Positions 17,942 to 25,840 of a stretch of DNA of 64,000 bases are shown here, in pieces (position 1 is the stretch's first letter; each line of letters begins with the position of its first letter). Position numbers and translations under genes: made by a program. The notes under the pieces were generated by a model, which worked only from the letters and a program-made list of their open reading frames with translations, searched no databases and had not been told where the DNA came from. The stretch is from Pedobacter duraquae. GTDB taxonomy: Bacteria > Bacteroidota > Bacteroidia > Sphingobacteriales > Sphingobacteriaceae. The DNA lies in assembly GCF_004362245.1 (NCBI RefSeq), contig NZ_SNWM01000001.1, positions 310,001 to 374,000 on the forward strand, read 5' to 3'.

Positions 17942-18846
17942 AATTCTTCAAAAATATCAATTCCAGCCTTAAATGTGGCACAGTGTGCATCAACAATATC
18001 TCTAATGCTGCTGGAATACCCTCCTCCCATGCTTACTTGTACCGGAAGATTTTGCCGTTTACAATAGGCAAATACCATTTCGTCGCGTTGCCGGCACGCT
18101 GACCTGCTGAGTTTTAGCTTACCAAGTTTATCTGTACCGAGTACGTCTACGCCGGCAAGATAAAACACAAAATCTGGTTTTAAATTACTTTCAAAAAAAT
18201 TCAGCGACAGCCGCAACCTATCGAGATATTCGGCATCAAGACAACCATCATCAAGTCCGACGTCTAAATCAGACTTTTCTTTTCTGAAAGGGAAGTTATT
18301 CTCGCCATGCATAGAAAAAGTAAACACATTACTGCAACGATTAAAAATTTGGGCCGTTCCATTTCCTTGATGTACATCTAAATCGATTATTAATATGTTA
18401 TGACTTAATTTATTATTTAATAGATAGTTGGCAGCAACAGCCTGATCATTCAGAAGACAAAATCCTTCACCCCAATTGCTGCCGGCATGATGCGTTCCGC
18501 CTGCAACATTAAAGGCAATACCATATTTTTTGGCTAGTAACGCTCCTTGAATAGTACCTTGAACAATTCGACACTCACGATCTATCAGCTGTTTTGTAAG
18601 CGGGAAACCGATACGCCGCTGTTCCTTAGCAGGTAAAGCCAATTCTTTTAGACTCTGCCAATAAGAGCGCTGGTGTGCGAGGCATATCACTTCCTCAGAT
18701 ACAAGATCAGGACTAAAAAATTGTTGTTGCTTTACAATTCCCTGATGTAGCAACTGTTCTGGAATTAACTCATACTTTAACATAGGAAACCGATGACCTT
18801 CTGGCAGCGGATGAGCATAGGATCCATGGAAGGCAATTTTAATCAT
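17938..18846 (-). CDS. Histone-deacetylase-family zinc amidohydrolase
   Basis: 302 residues of the HDAC/AcuC/acetylpolyamine amidohydrolase superfamily. The general-base histidine pair is in NVAGGTHHAGSNWGEGF, zinc ligands are in LIIDLDVHQGNGTAQIF, and the third ligand is in AGVDVLGTDKLGKLKLS; the GGGYS loop follows. Bacterial members remove acyl groups from small molecules or proteins, and the substrate cannot be read here. It overlaps kynureninase by 8 bases and topB by 4. The tight link to kynU raises the possibility of an N-acyl or N-formyl tryptophan metabolite as substrate, which is inference only. Confidence 0.9.
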   Translation of the reverse strand: MIKIAFHGSYAHPLPEGHRFPMLKYELIPEQLLHQGIVKQQQFFSPDLVSEEVICLAHQRSYWQSLKELALPAKEQRRIGFPLTKQLIDRECRIVQGTIQGALLAKKYGIAFNVAGGTHHAGSNWGEGFCLLNDQAVAANYLLNNKLSHNILIIDLDVHQGNGTAQIFNRCSNVFTFSMHGENNFPFRKEKSDLDVGLDDGCLDAEYLDRLRLSLNFFESNLKPDFVFYLAGVDVLGTDKLGKLKLSRSACRQRDEMVFAYCKRQNLPVQVSMGGGYSSSIRDIVDAHCATFKAGIDIFEEL

Positions 18847-20131
18847 TAGGCAGGCTATTACAAATAGCTAACAATTGCTGACCTATTTGAAAGATCTCTA
18901 CGAAGGTATTGTATAAAGGCACAGGGCTCAAACGAATTACGTTAGGTTCTCTCCAATCTCCGAGAATGTTACGTTTAACTAACTCCCCGAAGATTTCTTT
19001 AGCGTGTTTAGTCGCAACAATCGACAACTGCGCTCCCCGCTGTTCGATATCTTCTGGGGTTATAATTTTAAACTGTTCAAAATGAAGACTTTTATTAACC
19101 TCATTTATAATAAAATAAAGATATCCAGTTAATCTAATACTTTTATCTCTCAAAGGTCCCATAAATCCAGCCTTTTTAAAGATACCCAAAGCGGCCGAAT
19201 ACATGGACATTGGTATAACTTGTCCGCAACTCACTTGCCATCCGTCGGCTCCCGGCTCAGGTATAAAGCCCTTTTCCATTTTAAAACGAATATTTTCCTG
19301 ATATCCCCACCAGCCAGCAAAGCGATTCAGTGTTTTATCCTTGAAATGCTTTTCATGTACAAATATGGCACTTATACCTCCCGGCCCGCCGTTTTGATAT
19401 TTATAGGAGCACCAACATGCAAAATCAACTTCCCAATCATGGAGCATCAGAGGAACGTTGCCTGCGGCATGAGCCAAATCGAAGCCAACGATCGCTCCTG
19501 CACGATGACCAGATTCTGTTATTGCCTCCATATCAAAAAGTTGTCCTGTGAAGTAATTTACGCCACTAAAAAGCACCAATGCAATTTCCTCGGCACTTGT
19601 TTCGATAGCCGCGATAATGTCGGCGGTTTTAAGCGTCAGCGCTCCTCCCTTTGGTGAGACTTCTATTATCGCATCAGCGGGATCGTATCCATGAAACCGG
19701 ACCTGACTTTCCAATGCATATTGATCCGATGGAAATGCGCCAGCCTCCATAATTATTTTAAACCGTTTACCCGAAGGTTTATAAAAACTTACAAGTAACA
19801 GATGTAGATTAACCGTCAATGTATTCATGGGACACACTTCCGACACCACTGCGCCAACCATTGGAGCAAGCAACTCCTTCAATGATTTATGATAATACAT
19901 CCAAGGCTCTTCTCCCTCAAACCATCCCTCAACAGCAAGATTAGCCCATTGGTCCAACTGACCATGTACGACATTACGTGTAACTTTAGGTTGAAGACCT
20001 AAAGAGTTACCACACATATATATTACCGATTCACTTCCTTGCTGTGGAACAATAAATTCGCCTCTTAATTCTTTGAGTGGATCGTCCCGATCCATAGCCT
20101 CCGCGAAGGCCAGATTATTTTCAAAATCCAT
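18839..20131 (-). CDS. kynU: Kynureninase
   Basis: PLP enzyme that cleaves kynurenine to anthranilate and alanine (or 3-hydroxykynurenine to 3-hydroxyanthranilate). About 430 residues. Signature segments are MCGNSLGLQPK, VAEGWFEGEEPW with VCPMNTLTVN, FDLAHAAGN, the PLP lysine in CSYKYQNGGPG, and the late NVIRLSPVPLYNTF. An upstream in-frame TTG at 20149 would add six residues; the ATG at 20131 is preferred because family homology starts there. It is the first gene of the kynU-HDAC-topB unit. No other kynurenine-pathway genes are in the window. Confidence 0.94.
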   Translation of the reverse strand: MDFENNLAFAEAMDRDDPLKELRGEFIVPQQGSESVIYMCGNSLGLQPKVTRNVVHGQLDQWANLAVEGWFEGEEPWMYYHKSLKELLAPMVGAVVSEVCPMNTLTVNLHLLLVSFYKPSGKRFKIIMEAGAFPSDQYALESQVRFHGYDPADAIIEVSPKGGALTLKTADIIAAIETSAEEIALVLFSGVNYFTGQLFDMEAITESGHRAGAIVGFDLAHAAGNVPLMLHDWEVDFACWCSYKYQNGGPGGISAIFVHEKHFKDKTLNRFAGWWGYQENIRFKMEKGFIPEPGADGWQVSCGQVIPMSMYSAALGIFKKAGFMGPLRDKSIRLTGYLYFIINEVNKSLHFEQFKIITPEDIEQRGAQLSIVATKHAKEIFGELVKRNILGDWREPNVIRLSPVPLYNTFVEIFQIGQQLLAICNSLPND

Positions 20132-20149
20132 GGTTTCAAATATCCACAA

Positions 20150-20180
20150 AAAAGGCAGATAATAATTTTACCTGCCTTTT
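20150..20180 (-). terminator. Terminator after the PNPOx-like gene
   Basis: AAAAGGCAG and CTGCCTTTT form a 9-bp stem around a 13-base loop, T-rich on both sides. It lies 20 bases after the PNPOx-like gene and just upstream of kynU, separating the two transcripts. Confidence 0.8.
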
Positions 20181-20200
20181 ATTTATGAAAAAAATGCTTT

Positions 20201-20689
20201 TTAGAATTTAATCTGATCGTGATCACCACCCTCGTACTGAGTTCCTGTAACAAGTGCTTTCAAGATATTAAAGACAACCACCATTTTAGAAGAGCTGCTG
20301 TCCCAATATTCCGCAGATGCCGGAGTAACCTTAATCAGGATTAATCTCGGATCCTCTACACCGTCAGGAAACCAGGCTTTCACAGCCGCAGAAAAATACG
20401 ACTCTTTACGAACCTGATCATCAACAAGTTCAGCTTTACCATTTACAGTAATATAGGTGTTGTTTGAGGGACTGCTATACCCTAATGTAATCTCATTTTC
20501 TTTAGAAATTTCGGCTGACTTTAGTGAATACTCATTACTAAAAAACCAAATACTCCCATCGTCTTCAACCTTGGCGGTTGCCATGGGACGACTCGAAAAA
20601 GCGCCTTTTGCGTCAACAGTAGTAAATAAACAGATTCTGACTTCGTCAATTTTTTCCTTTAATATCGCTATGTTTTTCTCGTTTTTCAT
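20201..20689 (-). CDS. Pyridoxamine 5'-phosphate oxidase-like (general stress) protein
   Basis: A 162-residue split-barrel flavin-binding-type protein of the general stress protein 26 group. Typical segments are VRICLFTTVDAKGAFSSRPM, DGSIWFFSNEYSLKSAEI, VTLGYSSP-like LGYSSPSNNTYITVNGKAEL, and AAVKAWFPDGVEDPRLILI. Members bind FMN, FAD or F420-like cofactors; most are not true PdxH enzymes, and the DNA-synthesis-type PdxH residues are absent. Transcribed alone. Confidence 0.88.
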   Translation of the reverse strand: MKNEKNIAILKEKIDEVRICLFTTVDAKGAFSSRPMATAKVEDDGSIWFFSNEYSLKSAEISKENEITLGYSSPSNNTYITVNGKAELVDDQVRKESYFSAAVKAWFPDGVEDPRLILIKVTPASAEYWDSSSSKMVVVFNILKALVTGTQYEGGDHDQIKF

Positions 20690-20745
20690 GATCGATTGTA
20701 TATAAATTCAATTTACGAGACAACAGAAATCCAGGAAAAATTGTT

Positions 20746-21351
20746 TTACTTATTCGGCTTGCTCACGTATTTGTTGCCTTTAACATAATACCTCCAAGGC
20801 AAAGATGCATGATCAGCGGCATAGTCGACCCCCACTCTCGGGACAGTAGCTATGTCGTTATCAGGATAGCTCAAGCCTTGATCTTCGATCCACACCTGAT
20901 CCCCCAACAAATCAGCACCATTTAGCTTCTTATTTATCCCTAATGCCATTGAAAGGGCCCCAGGTCCTGCAGTTATGGACGATTTAATTACTGCCATTTT
21001 ACGTCTTGCCTGCATCACGTCAAGACCTACAACTGGCTCTAATCCTCTGATTAATACAGCATGAGGACTTCCTTGATCGGCAGTAACCACATTGAACAGA
21101 TAGTGAATGCCGTAGCATAAATATACGTAAGCTATTCCACCAGATTCATACATAACCTTTGTTCGGTCAGTGAAACGCCCCCCGTAGGCATGAGAAGCTT
21201 TATCGACAACTCCTTTATAGGCTTCAGTTTCAACGATTATGCCGGCAGTACAAACCCCGTCAATATCTGTGTACAAATACTTACCCAACAGCTGCCTGGC
21301 AATTAAGTTTACGTCATCCTGCTGATAAAAAGAAAAAGGAAGTTTAGCCAT
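20746..21351 (-). CDS. 3-methyladenine DNA glycosylase (AAG/MPG family)
   Basis: Base-excision repair enzyme removing alkylated purines. 201 residues, standard for the AAG fold. Motifs are ARQLLGKYL, the catalytic glutamate in IIVETEAYKG, SHAYGGRFTDRTKVMYESGG, AYVYLCYGIHYLFNVV, and ITAGPGALSMALGI near the C-terminus. It starts inside the end of the Met-sulfoxide reductase gene (8-base overlap), so the two form a damage-repair pair. Confidence 0.94.
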   Translation of the reverse strand: MAKLPFSFYQQDDVNLIARQLLGKYLYTDIDGVCTAGIIVETEAYKGVVDKASHAYGGRFTDRTKVMYESGGIAYVYLCYGIHYLFNVVTADQGSPHAVLIRGLEPVVGLDVMQARRKMAVIKSSITAGPGALSMALGINKKLNGADLLGDQVWIEDQGLSYPDNDIATVPRVGVDYAADHASLPWRYYVKGNKYVSKPNK

Positions 21352-21826
21352 GGATTAATCTTAATATTTCAGTTAGATAAACAGCATCAACATCATCGAA
21401 ATAAGCAAGATATTCACTATCAACATCAAGTACACCTACCATCTCCTCAGCAAGATAAAACGGTAAAACGATCTCTGAACGTGACGCAGAAGCGCAAGCA
21501 ATATGCCCTGGAAACTGATCTACATCCGGAACGATAATCGTCTCGTTTCTAAGCCAGGCCGAGCCACAAACACCCCGCCCTTTTGCAATGCGTGTACAAG
21601 CAACCGGGCCCTGAAATGGCCCTAATACCAATTCATCCCCCTTAATGAGGTAAAATCCAACCCAAAACCAACTAAATTGTTCTTTTAGAGCTGCCGCCAC
21701 ATTAGCGAGGTTCGCAATTAAATCCGTCTCTCCGGCAAGCAAGCCTTTTAACTGAGGTATCAGCGATTGGTACTGTTCTTCTTTACTCAGATCCTTGAGA
21801 ATTTTCAGGTCTTCAGCCATATTCAT
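21344..21826 (-). CDS. msrC: Free methionine-(R)-sulfoxide reductase, GAF domain
   Basis: About 160 residues. A single GAF domain of the fRMsr family reduces free Met-R-sulfoxide using thioredoxin. Characteristic segments are FSWFWVGFYLIKGDELVLGP, FQGPVACTRIAKGRGVCGSA (both redox cysteines) and EIVLPFY...GVLDVDSE. Two nearby ATGs (21826 and 21820) are the likely start, and the longer in-frame extension to 21913 would run into the promoter region. It is first in a two-gene unit with the alkyladenine glycosylase. Confidence 0.9.
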   Translation of the reverse strand: MNMAEDLKILKDLSKEEQYQSLIPQLKGLLAGETDLIANLANVAAALKEQFSWFWVGFYLIKGDELVLGPFQGPVACTRIAKGRGVCGSAWLRNETIIVPDVDQFPGHIACASASRSEIVLPFYLAEEMVGVLDVDSEYLAYFDDVDAVYLTEILRLIHG

Positions 21827-21843
21827 GTTTTTTTTTAGAAACA

Positions 21844-21851
21844 CAAATTTA
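21844..21851 (-). promoter_or_regulatory. Candidate -7 box (TAAATTTG) for the Met-sulfoxide reductase gene
   Basis: On the minus strand TAAATTTG matches TAnnTTTG and lies 17 bases before the ATG at 21826. This supports the short start. Confidence 0.45.
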
Positions 21852-21901
21852 CGGATATCCATAACGAATTTGTAATACTGACGTAAAAGCGTAAAAATTA
21901 G

Positions 21902-21909
21902 TAGCTTTG
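21902..21909 (+). promoter_or_regulatory. Candidate -7 box (TAGCTTTG) for the S46-like gene
   Basis: TAGCTTTG matches TAnnTTTG, 21 bases before the ATG at 21931. It supports that start and rules out the longer reading from 21907. Confidence 0.45.
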
Positions 21910-21930
21910 CCACTTTTAGAACGGTTTTCG

Positions 21931-23298
21931 ATGATTAAATATTTAGTAATTATTGGACTAATGTTGTCCAACATCAACTCCTTACAGGCTAAGCAAACTC
22001 CTGAGGAGGGGGTTTACCCTTTAAAAATGATCCCAACGCTCCCACTTAAATCTTCTGGGCTTGCTATTGAACCCTCTGCTATTCACAATAACAACGGATC
22101 GGGATTAAGCAGCGCATTAGTTGACTTTGGTGGTTACACAGGAACATTTCTGTCAAACAGCGGGATTTTGATTACAACGAGTAATGAAAAAATAAATGCA
22201 GCTAAGCCACTCACATTTTCAAAGACAGATAGTTTAAATCAATATTTCTCCGCAGGCGATAAAAACCAGGAGATAGAAGCAAAAGGACTTACATGTACTA
22301 TTACAGACCCTTACGGCAATACGACGAACATTTTTGATCTCCGATTCGTATACTGTCCGATTACAGAAGCAACAAAAGCTGACAACGGCACAAGAGACTT
22401 CATCGTGCTACGCGCATATGTGTCGCAAGAAGGAAGGCCAACTTCGTACTCCCCAGAAAACATTCCATACACACCGACGAAAATCCTGTCGGTTAATGGA
22501 AATGGCGCCGCTATGAATGACTTTATATTCTCCCTAGGTTTTTCTAAGGCTAAACGCTATCAAACAAAAGATGAAGTTCTGGCGCTGGAACAACAACAGA
22601 AGACAGACCAATGGTTCAACGAACTATACAGCAACATTCCATTGTTACGAATCAGCAAACAAACAAATGACTTTAAGGCCTCTTTAGAGAGTCAGCCTTC
22701 ATCTAAAAAAGAATCCTATTACCTGCAAAATATTGAAGCCTTCAAGCAAGCACTCTTGTCTAACTATCAAAAGATGCGACTGGATCAGGAGAGAAGCGAT
22801 TTGGCGAAACTACTGAATTCTTCAACTAATTTAGGACCAGGTATAACTATCGATGCCGTAAAAAAGATTACAGACAGAAGTACTGATATTTCGGCTGCAA
22901 TCAACGACTTCGTGAATGATACCTGGGGGTTCACAAAACTTAAAGACCAAAAGTACGTATTTGGTAATTTGCTTAAATCGTTCAGGTTATTTTCCGCTTA
23001 CAACGATGGGTTATTGGTGTTTGAAAATGACATCAGCAAACAATTGAAAAACACAAAAACAGAGCGTGACAACACCTACCAATTAGGGTTACAAAATAGC
23101 CGTCTCCTTTTCACGTTCGGCAAAATAAGTAACCCGCCTGTAGCCTTCTCAGGATCCCCAGTCATGAATGCTAAAGGCGAGCTTGTTGGCATCATAAACA
23201 ACAAGCTAAATATGGTTGATATTAGAACAATCATAGGTGTATCATCAGGCATAAAAAATGGCCAATCTATCCTTGAGGAGTTAGGAATAAATAACTGA
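21931..23298 (+). CDS. Degenerate S46 peptidase (DPP7/DPP11-like), probably inactive
   Basis: 455 residues with a signal peptide (MIKYLVIIGLMLSNINSLQA), so periplasmic or surface. The fold is that of S46 exo-peptidases: EEGVYPLKMIP, VDFGGYTGTFLSNSG (residues 64-78), RDFIVLRAYV (155-164, aspartate D156), IPYTPTKILSV, LGFSKAKRY and FSGSPVMNAKGELVG (406-420, serine S407). The family's TNHHC catalytic histidine segment is replaced by ITTSNEK (81-87). Known S46 enzymes are about 700 residues, so roughly 250 residues of the central helical region are missing. With Asp and Ser kept but His lost it should not be a standard peptidase; a binding role is possible. A small gene follows 14 bases later. 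Confidence 0.75.
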   Translation: MIKYLVIIGLMLSNINSLQAKQTPEEGVYPLKMIPTLPLKSSGLAIEPSAIHNNNGSGLSSALVDFGGYTGTFLSNSGILITTSNEKINAAKPLTFSKTDSLNQYFSAGDKNQEIEAKGLTCTITDPYGNTTNIFDLRFVYCPITEATKADNGTRDFIVLRAYVSQEGRPTSYSPENIPYTPTKILSVNGNGAAMNDFIFSLGFSKAKRYQTKDEVLALEQQQKTDQWFNELYSNIPLLRISKQTNDFKASLESQPSSKKESYYLQNIEAFKQALLSNYQKMRLDQERSDLAKLLNSSTNLGPGITIDAVKKITDRSTDISAAINDFVNDTWGFTKLKDQKYVFGNLLKSFRLFSAYNDGLLVFENDISKQLKNTKTERDNTYQLGLQNSRLLFTFGKISNPPVAFSGSPVMNAKGELVGIINNKLNMVDIRTIIGVSSGIKNGQSILEELGINN

Positions 23299-23312
23299 AA
23301 AACTAAATAAAT

Positions 23313-23564
23313 ATGAGAATCATTGCCGAGCTTCCGCATCCAGAATGTAAAATTTCCCTGTTCAATATGAATCAGAAATACATCGTTAAATTTGAACAGG
23401 GCACACTTGAACAAAGTTATAAAATATCTGAACTTGACCTCACCGGAGGAGGGGCCAATGAAGTCTTTCAGATACTTGATGATGCGTTCATCTCGACAGT
23501 AATTGATCGCTTTAAGACAATGCGAAGCGATTTCTCAAATGCCATTAAGCGCCAAGAGTATTAG
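23313..23564 (+). CDS. Small conserved-looking hypothetical protein
   Basis: 83 residues, no signal peptide. It reads as a compact alpha/beta protein (MRIIAELPHPECKISLFNMN, then FEQGTLEQSYKISELDL, then a helical end VIDRFKTMRSDFSNAI). It lies 14 bases after the S46-like gene on the same strand and is probably co-transcribed. No domain recognised. Confidence 0.72.
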   Translation: MRIIAELPHPECKISLFNMNQKYIVKFEQGTLEQSYKISELDLTGGGANEVFQILDDAFISTVIDRFKTMRSDFSNAIKRQEY

Positions 23565-23923
23565 TTTATTAAATCTTCATAAGATATTGTAAAATAAACT
23601 CTTAAAATTAAGATCAGAATTAAATTTGGATTTTAACGGCCGTTAAAGTTAAGTTCAATCGAATGTCACTACATGGATATGAATCATTAAAATATAAAAA
23701 CTAAATTATTTATTTGATTAATAATAACTTATAAAAAGACAAAAAATAAAATTCTGTTAGAGCTTATAACCAAATTTATGAGAGGTTTCACTTATTTTGA
23801 CAAAATAATTTGATTTGGTTGTGCTATAGATTACCTTCAGCATTAAAACAATTTAACACAAACTATTTCACCGAAAGACTGTTTTTAAAACGACGTAAAA
23901 AAGCGGAAACACATATTCTATCC
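23565..23923. other. 359-base AT-rich gap with promoter-like box and palindrome
   Basis: No gene was found on either strand. The gap holds a TAAATTTG box (23621-23628), a perfect 16-bp palindrome right after it (23632-23647), and long AT-rich stretches up to the barrel gene. A longer in-frame reading of the barrel gene into this gap was rejected because it would place the signal peptide inside. Confidence 0.6.
23632..23647. promoter_or_regulatory. Perfect 16-bp palindrome TTTAACGGCCGTTAAA
   Basis: The sequence equals its own reverse complement over 16 bases and starts three bases after a TAAATTTG -7-type box, where transcription would begin. That placement fits a dimeric repressor operator. 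The target gene would be the barrel protein at 23924, with a leader near 290 bases. Confidence 0.5.
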
Positions 23924-24580
23924 ATGACTGATCAAGCCTTAAGATTTCTCCGTTTTTTAACCATACTCCCATTCATCTCCATTATTTCACAGAACTTATC
24001 TGCCCAGGAGACACCCGTTCGTGAAGACAAGTTTTACAGCGTAAGTGGATTTGGATTTGCGTTTCCAATTGGCGAAACGCGCGACTATCTCGGGCCAAAA
24101 TTTTCGACCTCCATAGGTGGCCTTCTTGCGCTTGGTAGGAGTAATTTTTTCCTCTATCCAAAGGCCAGTTTACATGCCTATGTATTCGATGAAATAACAC
24201 CCGATAAAGGATACACAACAGTCATCAAAGATAGTCGCGCAACAACCTATTTAGCCAGCATGGCTATAGGATATAGAAAGACATCTGGCAGGCTTGGATA
24301 CTACGGATTCCTAGGTGGTGGCGGTGGACTTATTCTGAGCCCTCGGGTCAAGCTGGATGCTCTTAATCAGATTGCGACATTAAACAACAAAGTAAATGGA
24401 ATGAGTATAATTGAAACCGGAGGCGGAATAGATTATGGTCTGGGATTTACCTTAATTTTTTTCGAAGCAAGTTATATGCGCGGATTTGGCAAAATCCAGG
24501 ATAAGGTATTTCAATCAATTCCGATTACCTTTGGCATGAAAACTAATTTGAGTAAAGTTTTTTATAAACTGGTCAAATAA
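23924..24580 (+). CDS. Outer-membrane beta-barrel family protein
   Basis: 218 residues from the ATG at 23924. The signal peptide runs through about residue 29 (FLTILPFISIISQNLSAQ), then strand-rich sequence with glycine/aromatic alternation (YSVSGFGFAFPIGETRDYLG, YGFLGGGGGLI, ETGGGIDYGLGFTLIFFEAS). It is probably an 8-10-strand barrel. It is followed 9 bases later by a lipoprotein gene, so the pair may form one outer-membrane unit. No specific function recognised. Confidence 0.75.
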   Translation: MTDQALRFLRFLTILPFISIISQNLSAQETPVREDKFYSVSGFGFAFPIGETRDYLGPKFSTSIGGLLALGRSNFFLYPKASLHAYVFDEITPDKGYTTVIKDSRATTYLASMAIGYRKTSGRLGYYGFLGGGGGLILSPRVKLDALNQIATLNNKVNGMSIIETGGGIDYGLGFTLIFFEASYMRGFGKIQDKVFQSIPITFGMKTNLSKVFYKLVK

Positions 24581-24589
24581 CACGACAGC

Positions 24590-25147
24590 ATGAAGACGTT
24601 GAAATTATTCTTTACATTTATATTCCCTATCCTTTTACTTATTTCCTGCAGTAAGGGAAATGAACATATTACACGAGATCTCGTCACCGCAGCTGTTCCA
24701 GTAGGCTTTACCTTCCCTGTTATTACAGACGCCAGTACAAACACAACAATCACAGAAGTAAAAGGAAGCACCAACCTGGATTCCTTAATCAGTGCAGCAA
24801 CAAACAGCGAATTCAATATAGGAGATATACGGAGTATAAAAATTAGTGCATTAAGGTTAGATGTTTTAAATACAGATACTACATACAACTTCAGGTTGCT
24901 GGAAAATCTAACAGTAAAGTTAAAATCCAGAACAGGCGTGTCAAATGAATTAGCGAAAGTGAATACCAATTTTGACTTTATTGCCCCGTCATTAATTGTT
25001 CCCATCACAGGACCGGAAGAAGAACTTAAAGATATTTTTAATGGCGGAAATTACACCTATGAATTATCTGGCAAAGTCAGGAGAACAACTCCGGTAAGTT
25101 TTAAAGCAACCTTGACCGCACAATACAGGGTCACTTTAGCTAAGTAG
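24590..25147 (+). CDS. Putative lipoprotein of unknown function
   Basis: 185 residues. Lipoprotein signal MKTLKLFFTFIFPILLLISC with lipobox LISC at residues 17-20. The mature part is a threonine-rich, beta-strand-like domain (DASTNTTITEVKGSTNLDSL, RTTPVSFKATLTAQYRVTLA). It sits 9 bases after the barrel gene. No domain recognised. Confidence 0.75.
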   Translation: MKTLKLFFTFIFPILLLISCSKGNEHITRDLVTAAVPVGFTFPVITDASTNTTITEVKGSTNLDSLISAATNSEFNIGDIRSIKISALRLDVLNTDTTYNFRLLENLTVKLKSRTGVSNELAKVNTNFDFIAPSLIVPITGPEEELKDIFNGGNYTYELSGKVRRTTPVSFKATLTAQYRVTLAK

Positions 25148-25170
25148 TGTAGTATTTCAGAAATTTTCTG

Positions 25171-25178
25171 TATATTTG
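25171..25178 (+). promoter_or_regulatory. Candidate -7 box (TATATTTG) for the small basic protein
   Basis: TATATTTG fits TAnnTTTG. It would start a transcript with a leader of about 185 bases before the ATG at 25371. Confidence 0.45.
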
Positions 25179-25184
25179 CATTAC

Positions 25185-25370
25185 ATTATTGTACTATTCT
25201 CTATAATCAGCATCCTAACCTGATCTAGGTTGGGTTTCAATTTCTCCTGGCTACTTCATTGTTCCCTCCCGAGAGTTAAACATTGCGATCTATGGCATCC
25301 ATATTATATATGGAGAGCTACCATAAGTGGATACAGAGCATAGTTATTTATTTACTTAAAAATTGACTAT
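25185..25370 (+). promoter_or_regulatory. Structured 5' leader of the small basic protein
   Basis: Two clear hairpins are readable. 25214-25221 pairs with 25227-25234 (8 bp, one G-T pair, GATCT loop). 25299-25304 pairs with 25308-25313 (CCATAT/ATATGG) inside an outer TATGG/CCATA stem (25291-25295 with 25321-25325). Long structured leaders are known for cold-shock mRNAs, but no named riboswitch was recognised. Confidence 0.55.
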
Positions 25371-25556
25371 ATGGCTAAATCACAGGCTACCTTCATGAAG
25401 AAGCAACTCGAAAAGAACAGACAAAAGAAAAAAGAAGATAAAGAACAAAGAAAACAAGAACGTCAGCAAAATTCTGCTGGTGGAGACTTGGAAAGTATGA
25501 TGGCATACGTCAATGAGTTTGGCGAAATCGTATCTACTCCTCCTGAGAAAAAATAA
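25371..25556 (+). CDS. Small basic protein matching the N-terminal tail of Bacteroidota cold-shock proteins
   Basis: 61 residues. The first half is a Lys/Glu/Gln/Arg-rich helix (MAKSQATFMKKQLEKNRQKK) and the end is LESMMAYVNEFGEIV with STPPEKK. From memory, many Bacteroidota cold-shock-domain proteins begin with exactly this kind of segment (KKExxKKRxKKR..., then xxMxAYVDExGxIxDTPPD) before the RNA-binding domain. Here it stands alone with its own leader and terminator. It is probably an RNA- or ribosome-contacting peptide; this is inference. Confidence 0.8.
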   Translation: MAKSQATFMKKQLEKNRQKKKEDKEQRKQERQQNSAGGDLESMMAYVNEFGEIVSTPPEKK

Positions 25557-25558
25557 AT

Positions 25559-25588
25559 AAAAAGGCCGTTTCACAAAACGGCCTTTTT
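25559..25588 (+). terminator. Terminator after the small basic protein
   Basis: A perfect 13-bp stem, AAAAAGGCCGTTT with AAACGGCCTTTTT, around a 4-base loop, with T-tract. It begins two bases after the stop codon. Confidence 0.93.
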
Positions 25589-25740
25589 ATTTTCAAACCA
25601 AATCCCCTGATATCCGTTACACAATTGCCATTCACCAATTATTAAGTGAACACGATTCTGTGTTGTCCGTTTACCGAAAATGAACGAAACGAACAGGCTT
25701 GTATTGGCTAAAGCTAACCAAATTACTTTTATGTTTAATC

Positions 25741-25761
25741 AGCGTTGACAATGTCAGCGCT
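25741..25761. promoter_or_regulatory. 21-base dyad upstream of the NRPS-like gene
   Basis: AGCGTTGACA, centre A, TGTCAGCGCT: ten paired positions, nine Watson-Crick and one G-T. It lies 80 bases before the synthetase start and well after the upstream terminator, a typical operator position. Confidence 0.45.
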
Positions 25762-25840
25762 AATCCAATGCTGTTTTAAACGTCTCTTGAAACTGACCAT
25801 TTGATTAAGCCGGCTTACTACAAGCCAAAAGATTATTTGC

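Noticed and set aside
20132..20149. TTG start six codons upstream for kynureninase
   Set aside because: The ATG at 20131 begins where family homology begins, and the TTG lies inside the promoter-proximal spacer next to the terminator.
21827..21913. Longer N-terminus for the Met-sulfoxide reductase
   Set aside because: Family homology begins at MAEDLKI, the extension would cover the candidate promoter TAAATTTG, and the divergent gene's control region.
23810..23923. Upstream extension of the outer-membrane barrel gene
   Set aside because: It would place the signal peptide about 38 residues into the protein; the ATG at 23924 puts it at the N-terminus.
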